NCBI GenBank assembly: GCA_963803875.1
Contig: CAWDOA010000013.1
Coordinates: forward strand, 186,001 to 250,000
Reading direction: 5' to 3'
DNA: 64,000 bases
Source: JABDIY01 sp963803875
GTDB lineage: Bacteria > Actinomycetota > Acidimicrobiia > Acidimicrobiales > SZUA-35
Shown: positions 39,077-48,333 of the stretch, one piece after another
Layout of the letters: the number at the start of each line of letters is the position of its first letter
Numbering within the stretch: position 1 is the first letter of the stretch
The notes under the pieces: generated by a model
Database searches by the model: none
What the model was told of the DNA's origin: nothing
What the model saw: only the letters and a program-made list of their open reading frames with translations
Made by a program: the position numbers and the translations under genes

Positions 39077-39901
39077 TTACGGTTCGGGTTTCGGAGGCTT
39101 GTCCGGCTTCGTTGTCTCGTGTCGGAGTCGGTCTAGGAGGTCCTTGGTTCTCTCCCAGAGTGGCTTGAGCGCTCTGGCGGAGTCGTCGGCGGCCTTGCGG
39201 CCGAGGTTGCCGCTGCGTTCGGCGAGCACCCTGAGGTCGGTCATGCCGAAGCCGGAATCGAACGTTTCCGGCGAATCGGAAGTCGTGCGGGGTAGTGCGC
39301 TGAAGCTTGACTCATCGATACCCAGCTCAACGTGATCGTTGCGGACGTTGGCCACGGAGGCGAACGGCACCAAGACGTTGCGACGGAATCCGTAACGTCC
39401 GCTGCGGACCACGATCGCAGTGAGATGATCAACATCTGCCACGAATGCCTCCACGTGTCCAACTGTTTCGCCGTCGGACGAGGTGACTTTGCTGGCCCTA
39501 CGGATCTCGCAGTCACCCTTGGGAATTCGGTCATATCTGACTTCGATCCGATCCTCGCTCCAGGAATCGGCCTGATCGGCAGCGATATAGGGGATATGCA
39601 CGACCTCCTCTATTCCGATGTCCCAGTCATCTTCGAGTTCGATGGTCTCGCCCGGGCGCAAGAAATCGTTGACCGAGACTCGTTCGAGCTGTCGTAGGTG
39701 AGCGGTGTCCAAATCCACGACCAGGGAACCCCCTCGGTCGGAGACCAACCAGATCGGAACCAACCGATCTTGATGATGAGCCTGTTCAGGTTCGAGCACT
39801 ATGTGGGTCACCTTGGCGGCCTGAGGGTCGACGACGATGTCGCCCAACCGGCCGAAGTGTCCGTCGGTTGCGGCCACCGCCTGACCGAGTCGTAGTTTCA
39901 T
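39077..39901 (-). CDS. PRC-barrel domain protein
   Basis: The 274-residue protein starts 'MKLRLGQAVAATDGHFGRLG' and has two PRC-barrel-like halves. The first is followed by 'IVVDPQAAKVTHIVLEPEQ', and the second, around 'EIRRASKVTSSDGETVGHVEA', by 'HLTAIVVRSGRYGFRRNVLVPF'. The charged C-terminal tail is Lys/Pro-rich. PRC barrels occur in photosynthetic reaction-centre H subunits and in the ribosome factor RimM; this two-barrel form is common in soil and marine bacteria and is uncharacterised. It is convergent with the serpin gene, nine bases away. Confidence 0.83.
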   Translation of the reverse strand: MKLRLGQAVAATDGHFGRLGDIVVDPQAAKVTHIVLEPEQAHHQDRLVPIWLVSDRGGSLVVDLDTAHLRQLERVSVNDFLRPGETIELEDDWDIGIEEVVHIPYIAADQADSWSEDRIEVRYDRIPKGDCEIRRASKVTSSDGETVGHVEAFVADVDHLTAIVVRSGRYGFRRNVLVPFASVANVRNDHVELGIDESSFSALPRTTSDSPETFDSGFGMTDLRVLAERSGNLGRKAADDSARALKPLWERTKDLLDRLRHETTKPDKPPKPEP

Positions 39902-39956
39902 GATCGTGCTGTTCCTTTGTGCTTGGTGTGGTGGTAGCTCGAACCTGATCGTGGGG

Positions 39957-40352
39957 TCAAACCGAAAGCTCGTCTAGGGAGATGGTTGCCGCGTCGATGT
40001 CGCCAGAATTCCAACCTTGGTCGCCAGCGTCGGGGGGTGGCACCTCGTCGAGATGGAATGACACCGCCTGCCATACCGGAAGGCTCGTCGCTTCGATCAC
40101 CCGGTCGATCAGGAGAAGAGCTGCCTCGCATGCCGGTCCGACGCGATCGGCGCAGACAACAAACGTGGCGGTGTATTGCTCGGGTTCGACACACAGATCA
40201 ACCTCTAGAGCGGACGCAGCGCTCCGAGCGTTGTCAGTGATTGGCTCGGGTAGCGCTTCATCGCGCCAAACCGCTCGAAGTCGCACATGCCAATACCTAT
40301 CAGATCCGCCGTTCGGCGTTTGTCCCAAGGAATTCAAACCATCATTTCTCAT
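39957..40352 (-). CDS. Hypothetical protein
   Basis: A frame of up to 152 residues is open from 40415; ATG 40352 ('MRNDGLNSLGQTPNGG') is a reasonable start, giving 131 residues. The sequence 'RYWHVRLRAVWRDEALPEP', then 'LEVDLCVEPEQYTATFVV', looks like alternating strands, and amino-acid use is normal for a real protein. I recognise no family. It is upstream of the PRC-barrel gene on the same strand. Confidence 0.5.
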   Translation of the reverse strand: MRNDGLNSLGQTPNGGSDRYWHVRLRAVWRDEALPEPITDNARSAASALEVDLCVEPEQYTATFVVCADRVGPACEAALLLIDRVIEATSLPVWQAVSFHLDEVPPPDAGDQGWNSGDIDAATISLDELSV

Positions 40353-40575
40353 GCGCCGACACACTGGAGGCGCTGCGACTAGTATCGACTGATCCGCTGC
40401 GCCTGTCCATGACATCGGCGTTAGACGTCGGTCGAGTTTGGTGCCCGAAACCGGACATCCCAGTTCGCACCGAAGTGCCGAAGAGCACCCTCGGGGTGTC
40501 CTGAGCGGGTTTGCTCACTCCCGACGGTCACATTCGTTCAGAGACAAGATCGCAGGTCTGAGACAGGGTTGAGCT

Positions 40576-40962
40576 ATGGCTTTGGAAGGCTCACCCAGAC
40601 CGTCGATACCGGCACCTGTCCGACGGGTGGAACCTCTGATGGAGGAATTGACCGGACCCGTGATGCTGGCGCTGCTCGGTGGCCTGCTGAGGTCGGTGCC
40701 CTCGTTTGGTATGGGTCCGTTCTCCGATTCCCGAGTGGTCGGCTCGTCGGCGCTCATCATTTCGGTGGTAGGTGTTGTCCTACTCGTGGTTCGGCACCGT
40801 CGATTCACCGTTGGACCGGTCCGAATCGTAGGAATCCACCCGGCTCCCGACGAGGGTGAGGTAGGGCAAATCCCAGGTCTCGTGGTGAGAGAAGTCGGGA
40901 CCGACCCCGAAATCCCGGCCGATTCGCTCGAGCTGCGCCGCGAACTGCCTCGGGCGGCCTGA
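40576..40962 (+). CDS. Possible small membrane protein (weak)
   Basis: A 128-residue frame begins at ATG 40576. It contains one clear hydrophobic stretch, 'ALIISVVGVVLLVV', and an amphipathic one before it. The C-terminal half is ordinary soluble-like sequence. There is no recognisable family, and a shorter frame on the opposite strand (40515-40808) competes. It is convergent with the TauE-like gene ending at 40973. Support comes from length and frame only. Confidence 0.35.
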   Translation: MALEGSPRPSIPAPVRRVEPLMEELTGPVMLALLGGLLRSVPSFGMGPFSDSRVVGSSALIISVVGVVLLVVRHRRFTVGPVRIVGIHPAPDEGEVGQIPGLVVREVGTDPEIPADSLELRRELPRAA

Positions 40963-40972
40963 CGTTCTTCGA

Positions 40973-41732
40973 TTACAGCGAGCGGGCGAGAAGCGGCAGA
41001 CCTGCGGCCAGCAACCCCACGGCGATCAGAATTCGCACCGTGGCTGGCGACAGCCTCTCTGCGCTGTTGGATCCGATTCGGCCACCCACCACTGCGCCAG
41101 CGATGAGAAACGGGAGGAAACTCCAGCGAGGATTACCGGCGATCACGTGACCGGTTGCCGACGACAATCCCGAGGCAGCACCGATCGCCGTGGTTGTTGC
41201 CGTGGCACGGTGGGTGGGCAGTTTCTGGAGCCAACCCAGGAGTGGCACCGTGATCAAACCGCCGGCAACTCCAAACGCACCTGAAAGTACTCCGAGAATC
41301 GCTCCGCTGCCGATGAGTTTGTTCTGTTGAGGTGGGAGACGTCGGTCCTCCACACCGCTGAGTCGATGGTCGGGCAACGACAAACACAGCCAAAGCCAAG
41401 AGCAACAGGCCGATCACGACCTCGAAGACCTGCTGAGGGATTCGCTTGGCCAAGAACGCGGCCGACAGGAACGCAACCGGTACCGCGCCGACCGAGAACC
41501 ACGCTGCCGTGGGGCGGTCAACCAAACCTTTGCGGTTGTAGTTCAGCGCTCCGGTCACGTGGATGAACAGGGTGGTGATCACGCTGGTTCCAACCGTGGT
41601 TGCACCGGAAAGATCGAAGATGACCACCAGACCGGCGACCACGAGGAAACCTCCTCCGGCACCGATAATGGACCCGTAGATGCCAACAGAAATGGCCATG
41701 AGCAGGAGCCCGAGGGCCGTGGCGATATCCAT
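40973..41732 (-). CDS. TauE/SafE-family membrane transporter, one frameshift near 41375
   Basis: ATG 41732 starts 'MDIATALGLLLMAISVGIYG', followed by 'IGAGGGFLVV', the glycine-rich start of TauE/SafE proteins. The first half ends at 'LLLLALAVFVVARP'. The second half, in another frame from about 41375, has the mirrored motif 'GSGAILGVLSGAFGVAGGLI' and 'LSPATVRILIAVGLLAAGLP'. Together they make about 250 residues and eight helices, the normal family size. Members export sulfite, sulfonates or similar anions. The peptidase S51 gene lies ten bases upstream. Confidence 0.85.
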
Positions 41733-41742
41733 CGTGTTGCAG

Positions 41743-42453
41743 CTAGCGTGGGCGGAGGTCGAACGACCTGAGCACGTCCTCGCTGAGGGCGGTGACACCT
41801 TCAGCGCTGATCAGCCAGGCTTGCCCCAGGCCCACCACCTGCCAGCCGCTGTCGGTGAGAACCAATCCGGTGTCTTCGTCCACGCCGAGAACGGTGGTGC
41901 CATCTGGCGCCGACGACACGACCTGTTCGGCCATTCCGGGCCGGAAGGCATTGAGGCGGTTGAAATGGGGAAGCACCACGAGATCGTCGAAGATGTTGAG
42001 GGCATCGGTGAAATACGCCTTGCGGGGCGAACGGGTTTGGGAACCCATCATCATTGCTCCAGCCGAGCATCCGGCCAACGCGGCCCCTGCTTCCCATGCG
42101 TCCACTACGGCTGCCCATACTGCCGTGCCTCGCAATGTCTCACACAGGTGTTCAGGATCACCGCCAGAGAAGTAGATCAACCCGGCCCCCGCGATCCTCG
42201 CTGCGATCTCAGGGTCCTCAGCGTGGGCACGATCGGCGACCGGAACGCTCACCGGTTCCACGCCGAGGCTCAGAAAGTGTGACTCTCCCAGTTGAAGCCA
42301 CCGTTGGAAGGTCTTTGAGCCGTCCAGTGCTGAAGCGGTGGGAATGATTACAGCTCGCGGCGGTCGTCCTTCGAGGAGGAGCTGATCGATCTCGGATGTG
42401 GTGGAGGTGAACTCGCCACTTCCGACCAACCCAACCGGACCTCTGATCACCAC
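41743..42453 (-). CDS. Peptidase S51 family (cyanophycinase/dipeptidase E-like)
   Basis: The 236-residue protein has 'GPVGLVGSGEFTS', then 'AVIIPTASALDGS', 'IYFSGGDPEHLCETL' and the nucleophile motif 'AALAGCSAGAMMMG' (G-x-S-x-G). That order is the class-I-glutamine-amidotransferase-like fold of S51 serine peptidases. Family members cleave dipeptides starting with Asp or the storage polymer cyanophycin. The C-terminal part 'TTVLGVDEDTGLVLTDSGWQ' is conserved. It is divergent from the acidic small protein at 42498. Confidence 0.85.
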   Translation of the reverse strand: MVIRGPVGLVGSGEFTSTTSEIDQLLLEGRPPRAVIIPTASALDGSKTFQRWLQLGESHFLSLGVEPVSVPVADRAHAEDPEIAARIAGAGLIYFSGGDPEHLCETLRGTAVWAAVVDAWEAGAALAGCSAGAMMMGSQTRSPRKAYFTDALNIFDDLVVLPHFNRLNAFRPGMAEQVVSSAPDGTTVLGVDEDTGLVLTDSGWQVVGLGQAWLISAEGVTALSEDVLRSFDLRPR

Positions 42454-42497
42454 CGAAGGCTACCGTGATCCCAACTGTGCCGACCTAGACTGGCGGG

Positions 42498-42776
42498 ATG
42501 GCAGGACATGCACCCGAACCAGCGAGCGAGCCGACGAACAAGACGCTTGGAACCATCGTCGGAGCGATCTTTGCTGCCCTCTGTCTGTCCCTCGTGGGAA
42601 TCTCCGCCGCCGTGGCTGCAAGTGGGGATGACGATCACGGAAGCGATCACTCCGAGGAGGGCGACCACGACGACGATCATGGCGATGAGAGCGAAGACGA
42701 CGAGCACGAGGATGACGGCGAAGATCACGACGACGACCATTCCGACGACGACCATTCCGACGACGACGGCGAGTAG
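42498..42776 (+). CDS. Small membrane protein with a very acidic Asp/His/Glu-rich tail
   Basis: The 92-residue protein has one hydrophobic segment, 'IVGAIFAALCLSLVGISAAV', after about 18 residues. The last 50 residues or so are almost only Asp, His, Glu, Gly and Ser, with repeats such as 'DHSDDDHSDDDGE'. The tail would lie outside the cell if the N-terminus is inside. Such tails can bind Ca, Zn or other divalent cations. No family is recognised. The DNA is locally repetitive (GAC/GAT/CAC codons). Confidence 0.65.
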   Translation: MAGHAPEPASEPTNKTLGTIVGAIFAALCLSLVGISAAVAASGDDDHGSDHSEEGDHDDDHGDESEDDEHEDDGEDHDDDHSDDDHSDDDGE

Positions 42777-42843
42777 CTCCCGGACCTGTCCCGCCAGGAC
42801 CGGACAAGCTGATTGGTGAGAGCTCGTCGCCACGGCGGGTTAT

Positions 42844-44305
42844 TCAGTTGTCAAGGTGCGTTGCGTTGGTAGACCCAGTGCACGGTTCCGATGCTGTGAA
42901 GCATCTTGCATTGGCCGTGTTGGTGTCCTTCCGGTGCGTTGAACCCTCTGTGCTGGCACCTGAGGTGCTCCCGGAGGTTCGTCCCTTGCGGGAGTGTGGT
43001 CGGGCGGTTGTCCGGCATGGACCGGACAGTGCTTCAGGCGGCGAGTTCGTGGGTGTGGTTGAGGGGAAGAGGCGGTTCGATGGTTCGATGATGTGTCCCG
43101 TCTGGACGGACAGCTGAAGGGTTCGGTCGGGATCCATGTGAAGTGTCCATTGGCCTTCGTGGATCAAGTGATGCCAGCGGGATGAGATTGGTACGAGGTT
43201 GGAGAGCTGGGTCTTGCCGCCGTCATCCCATTCGATGACATGGTGCACCTCGATCTGGGACCACGGCGCACCCGATAGTGGGCAGGTTGGGTAGAGAGCC
43301 CGCAGAGCGGCTCGTTGTTCGGTGGTGGCGGTCCGTGATGCCCGGGCCGCATGAATGTGGATGTCGGGCGCCGTGTCGAGCCGACGGATGGTGGCATCGC
43401 AGCAGAGCCGGCCGATCGTTGCCGGCGCCAGGGGCTGTCCGTCGAAGGTCTCGGCAATGGAGCGGGGGTGAGGCCCTGTAGCCAGCGTGTCCCGGTCGGA
43501 CAGGACATTCACCGACACAGTTGGTCTGGAGGAGAAGAGTTCGGGATCCACCCCAGACCCTCGCACGATCAGATCGTGAACGGCCTGGACCATGAGCTGG
43601 TCGGGCGTGAGACCGTGAGCGCGACCCCAGTCGGCGGGCGAGGTCTCGGCGCTCGTTACGAACGGCGTTGTGCACCGCAGTTCCTCGCTCTGTCTCGAGG
43701 TCGAGGATCATGCGATACCCAGAGCGGTCTCTCCGGGCGTTCAAGGTGCACGACGCGGCGGCACGAGCCCGTCGGGCGGCGTCGAGTCCGTGGTCTCTGC
43801 GAATCCGGTCGACGCACCGGTTTACGTACCGCCTGAACGAGTCGGGTTTGGCATGGGAGACCCGTTCGGCGAAATCACCGTCGAACGGGGCGAGGGCTTC
43901 GGCTTCTTCAACGGTGACATTCGACAGAGTGCTGGCGAGGGAACCTACGTTGGCAGGCAACGCCGTTCCGTTTCGGATTGCAGCACCGACCTCGGCGAAA
44001 TGAGCGAGTACCCGTACCCTGCCGGCATCTGAGGAGACGGTCGCGTGTGACACCATGCCACCCCCGCTGAGCACTTCTTCCAAGACCGGCCCGCAACCCG
44101 ATTCGCCATGTGCTTGCGCTACCGATCCCAGGGCAGCGATCCAGCCATCTGCGAGGCGAGCGAGAGCCCGAACCTTACCGATCAGACATTCGATGTCAGC
44201 CGGTGGTGGCCGCTCGGCCAGGATCCGACGGGGTCCTCCTTCCAACCGATCGAGTGCCGATTGAAGCGCTTCGTTCAGACGCTTGTCCGCCGTTTCATCT
44301 GCCAT
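42844..44305 (-). CDS. DUF222/HNH endonuclease domain protein, one frameshift near 43655
   Basis: ATG 44305 begins a helical DUF222-type region ('VRALARLADGWIAALGSVAQ', 'SFRRYVNRCVDRIRRDHGLD'). After 'RGTAVHNAV' the frame switches near 43655 and resumes 'MVQAVHDLIVRGSGVDPEL'. The C-terminal HNH domain reads 'CPLSGAPWSQIEVHHVIEWD', 'GGKTQLSNLVPI' and 'RWHHLIHEGQW', with the catalytic His pair present. The tail after the HNH is Ser/Thr-rich and low in structure. Such proteins are numerous in actinobacterial genomes, often as mobile-intron-like or orphan nucleases, and their role is unknown. Confidence 0.83.
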
Positions 44306-44457
44306 GGTTCCAGACTACTGAAGGGGTATGACACAGTTCTGACCTGGGAGATAGGGCGCAGACGAACCGCTCCGGGAGCGCCATCGAAGGGCGAAAGAGG
44401 TCGCCCGCACATGGCCACGACGAGCACCGGGCAAATAGGCTGGAGTAGTTTGAGGTT

Positions 44458-45418
44458 GTGTTCGAGCGCAGCGCACTGGAGCCATCAACCGAGCGGCGGC
44501 AGGCAGTGGAGCGAGCGTGGACCAACCTCACGGGGGCTGGACCCAGCCTCACTGCTGCGCAGCGTTGCGGAGTGATCGAGGCGGCCCGGGCGGCATGGTG
44601 GCGGAGCATCGTGCCCCAAGGAACCGTTGGAACAGCACGTTGCCCACTGGGTGGCTGTTGATGCCGGTGGGCTGACCGGCAACCACGTCGAGCTGTGGGA
44701 GGCTGCGCACCTCGAACGGATCCGGTACCTCGAAGTCGTCGGGGTTGTGGCCCGGCTCTCCAACGTCGACTTCTACATGCGGGGCATCGGTGCCGAGCTG
44801 CCCCCATCTCCCGACGTCCCCCATGGCGAACCGACCGGCCATGTGCACCCGGAGGCGAAGATCACCAACGGGTGGGTTCCGGCCTTGGCCAACCTGCGGG
44901 CCCCTCACGTCTTGGATGCTCTGCCGTCGGAAGGCGAAGCGTTTCGAGACATCCACGAGCCGATGTACATGCCGATGGCCGAGATCGGCAATTGGGGCTA
45001 TTCAGACCTGCTCACACGCCCCCAAATCGAGTACGTGGCCGCCCGAGCCTCGTACTTGAACGAGTGTTTCTATTGAATGCTCAGCCACGTGAACTTCCTT
45101 CGTGAAGGGAGTGCAGCAGCCGGGCTGGAACTCGACCTGGGTGTGGTAGCCAGCGGAACGGTTCCACCGATCGAAGGCGGGCCACAGCTCCTCGCGCTCA
45201 CAGACGTCCTCACAACCCGTTGGGATGGAAACATCGACGCCGAGCGCGGTGCGCTGGTTGACGCCCTCGGCCCGGAGCGGGCCGAGCGAGCAATTGCCGT
45301 GTGTGCAACGTTCCAAATGATGAATCGGGCACTCGATGGTGTCGGGGCCCCGGTCGCAGCGGCGATTCGGCCGCTAGCAGCCGAACTGGGCTTTGATCCC
45401 GACACGATCCCTCGGTAG
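44458..45418 (+). CDS. AhpD-like selenoprotein with CxxU active site (TGA decoded as Sec; one indel near 44616)
   Basis: GTG 44458 is forced by an in-frame stop four codons upstream. The N-terminal part ('AVERAWTNLTGAGPSLTAAQ') switches frame in the CCCC run near 44616 and continues 'LEQHVAHWVAVDAGGLTGNH'. 'RYLEVVGVVARLSNVDFYMRGIG' is the AhpD/carboxymuconolactone-type helix pair. The frame then reads 'YVAARASYLNECFY', TGA (45074-45076), 'MLSHVNFLR', without a frame change. Relatives have N-x-C-x-Y-C-x3-H here, so TGA replaces the second active-site Cys, giving C-F-Y-U. The rest, about 110 residues, runs to the stop at 45418. A role in thiol-dependent peroxide or disulfide chemistry is likely. 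A gene caller would split it in two or three. Confidence 0.85.
45093..45112 (+). promoter_or_regulatory. Candidate bacterial SECIS hairpin of the AhpD-like selenoprotein
   Basis: ACTTCCTT (45093-45100) pairs with AAGGGAGT (45105-45112) through eight pairs including one G-T wobble, closing a CGTG loop. The loop begins 24 bases after the last base of the preceding Tyr codon's downstream TGA end, within the range known for bacterial SECIS elements, with G at its second position. The loop shares GTG with the hairpin of the redoxin gene. The pairing was checked base by base; stability was not computed. Confidence 0.65.
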
Positions 45419-45429
45419 GGCTTGGCCGT

Positions 45430-46173
45430 TCAGGCCATCGTGAGACCGCCCGACACCGAGAGGGTCTGCCCGGTGGTGAACCCTGCCTCTTCAGAGGCGA
45501 AGTAGGCGACGGCGGCGGCGACCTCGCTGGGCTGGCCGATCCGCTTCATGGGAACTGCTCGAGCCATGGCGTCGATCACCTTCTGGCCGTTGTCGCTGGC
45601 GGCCACGATGCCATCGAGAAGGGGGGTGTCGGTGGGGCCGGGGCATACCACGTTGGCGGTGACGCCACGTTTGGCGGTTTCCCGAGCGATGGTTTTGGTG
45701 AACGAGATCACACCACCTTTGGCTCCGGCGTACACCGCTTCCAGCGACGAGCCAACCCTGGCTGCGTCGGAGCCGATATTGATGATCCGACCCCAGCCAG
45801 CCTCCAGCATGGCCGGCAAGCAGGCATGCACGGTGCGGAGCATGCCTTTGTAATTGATCTCGATGACCCGATCCCAGAACTCTTCGTCGGTCTCGAGGAA
45901 GGGCTTCAGCTCATCCCAGCCGGCGCAGTTCACCAGGATCTCGACCGGTCCCAGGCCCTCGTTGACCGAAGAGACAGCGTCGTTGACCGAAGTCGAGTGG
46001 GTGACATCCAGTGGCACCGCAACCGCGTTTGGACCGATCGAACCGGCGGTCTCGTTCGCACCGGCGAAGTTCAGGTCGGCAACAGCCACCCGGCAACCGG
46101 ATCGAGCCAGCTCCACCGCGATGGCTTGGCCGATTCCACTTGCTCCGCCAGTGACCAGGGCAACTCGTGACAT
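45430..46173 (-). CDS. Short-chain dehydrogenase/reductase (BadH-like)
   Basis: ATG 46173 gives 247 residues starting 'MSRVALVTGGASGIGQAIAV'. The structural 'ILVNCAGWDELKPF' and catalytic 'AVYAGAKGGVISFTKTIARE' (Tyr and Lys) are present, with the Ser in 'NIGSDAARVG'. The 'NVVCPGPTDTPLL' region and 'FTTGQTLSVSGGL' end are classical. The pattern is of acyl- or hydroxyacyl-CoA-type dehydrogenases such as BadH. It is convergent with the AhpD-like selenoprotein gene. Confidence 0.88.
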   Translation of the reverse strand: MSRVALVTGGASGIGQAIAVELARSGCRVAVADLNFAGANETAGSIGPNAVAVPLDVTHSTSVNDAVSSVNEGLGPVEILVNCAGWDELKPFLETDEEFWDRVIEINYKGMLRTVHACLPAMLEAGWGRIINIGSDAARVGSSLEAVYAGAKGGVISFTKTIARETAKRGVTANVVCPGPTDTPLLDGIVAASDNGQKVIDAMARAVPMKRIGQPSEVAAAVAYFASEEAGFTTGQTLSVSGGLTMA

Positions 46174-46206
46174 GGCCACGACCCTAGTTGCCCCTTCGGG
46201 TGCACA

Positions 46207-47355
46207 TCAGTCGACGATGATGCCGATGGTCCTTGTATAGAGCGGATCTTCGAGGAACGACGACGTGGTCGTCGTTCCGGTATCCGCGTCGTAGACAACG
46301 ATCTTGGTTCGATCGGTCGAGTCATCGATGGTGTAGATCAGCTTGGTTCCGGATGTGTCCCACGTCATGGCTTGCTCGAGAGGAGCGCTGGGGAGACGAG
46401 CGATCACCTCGCTGAGGCGGTTGAACACGAGCACGTTGTGGTCGGCGAAGTCTGCGCTGGTGGCCTGCACGGCAAAGGTGCCACGTGGCCCGCCGGTGCT
46501 CACGTGCCAGAGGACATCCTGTGCGGCGAACATGGGAAGGGGCTCGCTCTTGCCGGTCCAGGGATCGATGGCGACATGGCCAGCTCCGGTCAGCGTTGCG
46601 ATCATCCCCACGGTCGGTACGAACCCGACCGCAGCGCCTTCTTGTGTGCCAACAACCGTCGCACCGTACGGGTCCAGCATCTGAAACGATGGGCTGCTGC
46701 CCACCCGGGCGGTGGTGAACCCCCAGGCACCGTAGTGATCCAGCCACCCGTAAACCTCTGCCACTTCAGTTGCTTCGCTGTCGTAGCTCGTGGCATCGAG
46801 CACCCGAAGTGAACCCACTCCCGTCTTGGGACCCTCAACGAATGCAAGTTGCCCCGGTTCGGTGTCGTGCCATGCGAAGCCTCTCGCACTGTCGGTGACG
46901 ACGACGTCGAAGTCGCCGCCGACCCGGCCGATGAGTAGTGGTCGTGGCCCTGCTCGGTCATCGGTGACGCCAAGCGCTGCCATGTGCTCACCGCTCGAGT
47001 CCAGCTCGAAGTCCGCGATCATGTCCAGTCCTCTGATTTCCCCACGAGCAGTGAAGGGAACAACTCGTGCCGGCCCAACGGTTGATTGGCTGGAAACCAG
47101 CGAGATTTCAGGCAACGAGAACGCTGGTGAGACATCGACGGCGGTGGTCGACGAGGGAACTGTTGTCGTCGTAGTGGTGGGCGACGGGACCAACGGCTCG
47201 GGTGCAATCGCAGCATCCATCCCGGGCGGCCATTGGGTCACGGCCAGCGACAGCAGTCCGACAACGGCCAAGAGCAGAGGTAGGGGGTTTCGTCGACGGG
47301 AGATCGTCGCACGTTCGAGCAGGATCTCCGGCGCATCCTCGTCGAGCAATCCCAC
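46207..47355 (-). CDS. Membrane-anchored protein with propeller-like extracellular domain, unknown function
   Basis: The 382-residue protein has a short cytoplasmic N-terminus, a membrane segment 'PLPLLLAVVGLLSLAVTQW', and a Pro/Thr-rich linker with a run of six threonines. The rest is outside and built of strands such as 'LLIGRVGGDFDVVVTD', 'VAIDPWTGKSEPLP' and 'KIVVYDADTGTTTTSSF', suggesting a TolB/WD40-type propeller. It resembles the lipoprotein at 30544-31638 in design but not closely in sequence. Its start is 128 bases from the divergent SDR at 47484. Confidence 0.72.
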   Translation of the reverse strand: MGLLDEDAPEILLERATISRRRNPLPLLLAVVGLLSLAVTQWPPGMDAAIAPEPLVPSPTTTTTTVPSSTTAVDVSPAFSLPEISLVSSQSTVGPARVVPFTARGEIRGLDMIADFELDSSGEHMAALGVTDDRAGPRPLLIGRVGGDFDVVVTDSARGFAWHDTEPGQLAFVEGPKTGVGSLRVLDATSYDSEATEVAEVYGWLDHYGAWGFTTARVGSSPSFQMLDPYGATVVGTQEGAAVGFVPTVGMIATLTGAGHVAIDPWTGKSEPLPMFAAQDVLWHVSTGGPRGTFAVQATSADFADHNVLVFNRLSEVIARLPSAPLEQAMTWDTSGTKLIYTIDDSTDRTKIVVYDADTGTTTTSSFLEDPLYTRTIGIIVD

Positions 47356-47483
47356 AAATGGACCCTACGTCAGAACGGTCGGGGTGGTTTCACCAGTATC
47401 GAGAACCGGATGGACCCACATCGCCTAGCGTGAGGGTGGTCGGGAGCGCGACCGACCTCACCACGGAAAGAGGCGATGCGAAC

Positions 47484-48287
47484 ATGCATGAATCACTGGA
47501 CAACAAGGTGGTCCTGGTCACCGGCGCCGGCAAGGGAATCGGTCGTGCGATCGCCGAGCGATTCGCAGCAGCCGGCTGCAGAGTGGCCGTCAACGATGTT
47601 GATCCCGACAGTGTTGGTGAGACCTTGGCTGCCATCAAAGCGGCGGGCGGCAGAGCCATTCCGGCGGTGGCCGACGTGTCCGACTCCGCCCGGGTGCAAA
47701 CGATGATCGACTCGGTGATGGACGAGTACGGCCGGATCGACGTGTTGGTCAACAACGCCGGCCTCGTGAGCCCCATGCTCCACTTCTTCGAAGCCGACGA
47801 GGCGTGGTGGCGCAAGATCATCGACGTCAACCTCACCGGACACTTCCTCGTGTCTCACCCAACCGCCCGGATCATGGCCAAACAGGGTGGCGGTTGCATC
47901 ATCAACATGAGTTCGGGAGGGGCCACCAAGGCCCACCGGGCATTCACCGCCTACGACGCAACCAAAGGCGGAATCGAGGCGCTCACCCGAGCCATGGCAC
48001 TGGATCTCGGTCCGTACAACATCAGGGTCAATGCCCTGATGCCCGGTTCGATCGACACCCATGGCCTCGACCTCGAGGCGCGAAAGCTGCGGGGCGAAAA
48101 CGTCCCGCTGGGCCGGATCGGCGAACCCAGCGACATGACCGGCGCGGCGCTGTTCCTCGCATCCGACGATGCCAGCTACATCACCGGCGATGTGATCAAG
48201 ATCGATGGCGGCATGACCGCCCAGCAGCGGTCGGCCACCGTCGACATCATGCCCCCGTCGGGCTTCCCCAAACTGGAAGACCTCTGA
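47484..48287 (+). CDS. Short-chain dehydrogenase/reductase
   Basis: The frame is open from 47202, but ATG 47484 ('MHESLDNKVVLVTGAGKGIG') is the normal family start, giving 267 residues. It has 'VLVNNAG', the catalytic Ser in 'INMSSGGATKAHRA' and 'YDATKGGIEALTRAMA' (Tyr and Lys), and 'RVNALMPGSIDTHG'. The end 'YITGDVIKIDGGMTAQQR' is standard. Upstream the frame is antisense to the membrane-anchored protein and is not coding. The FAD oxidoreductase follows 46 bases later. Confidence 0.9.
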   Translation: MHESLDNKVVLVTGAGKGIGRAIAERFAAAGCRVAVNDVDPDSVGETLAAIKAAGGRAIPAVADVSDSARVQTMIDSVMDEYGRIDVLVNNAGLVSPMLHFFEADEAWWRKIIDVNLTGHFLVSHPTARIMAKQGGGCIINMSSGGATKAHRAFTAYDATKGGIEALTRAMALDLGPYNIRVNALMPGSIDTHGLDLEARKLRGENVPLGRIGEPSDMTGAALFLASDDASYITGDVIKIDGGMTAQQRSATVDIMPPSGFPKLEDL

Positions 48288-48333
48288 CTGCGGTGACTGC
48301 CGCAGGCGTGAGCAACCGGGTGCAGGGGCGAAT

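Noticed and set aside
40515..40808. Minus-strand 97-codon frame opposite the weak small membrane protein
   Set aside because: Its composition is Thr/Arg/Ser-rich with no fold signal; the plus-strand frame has a clear hydrophobic segment.
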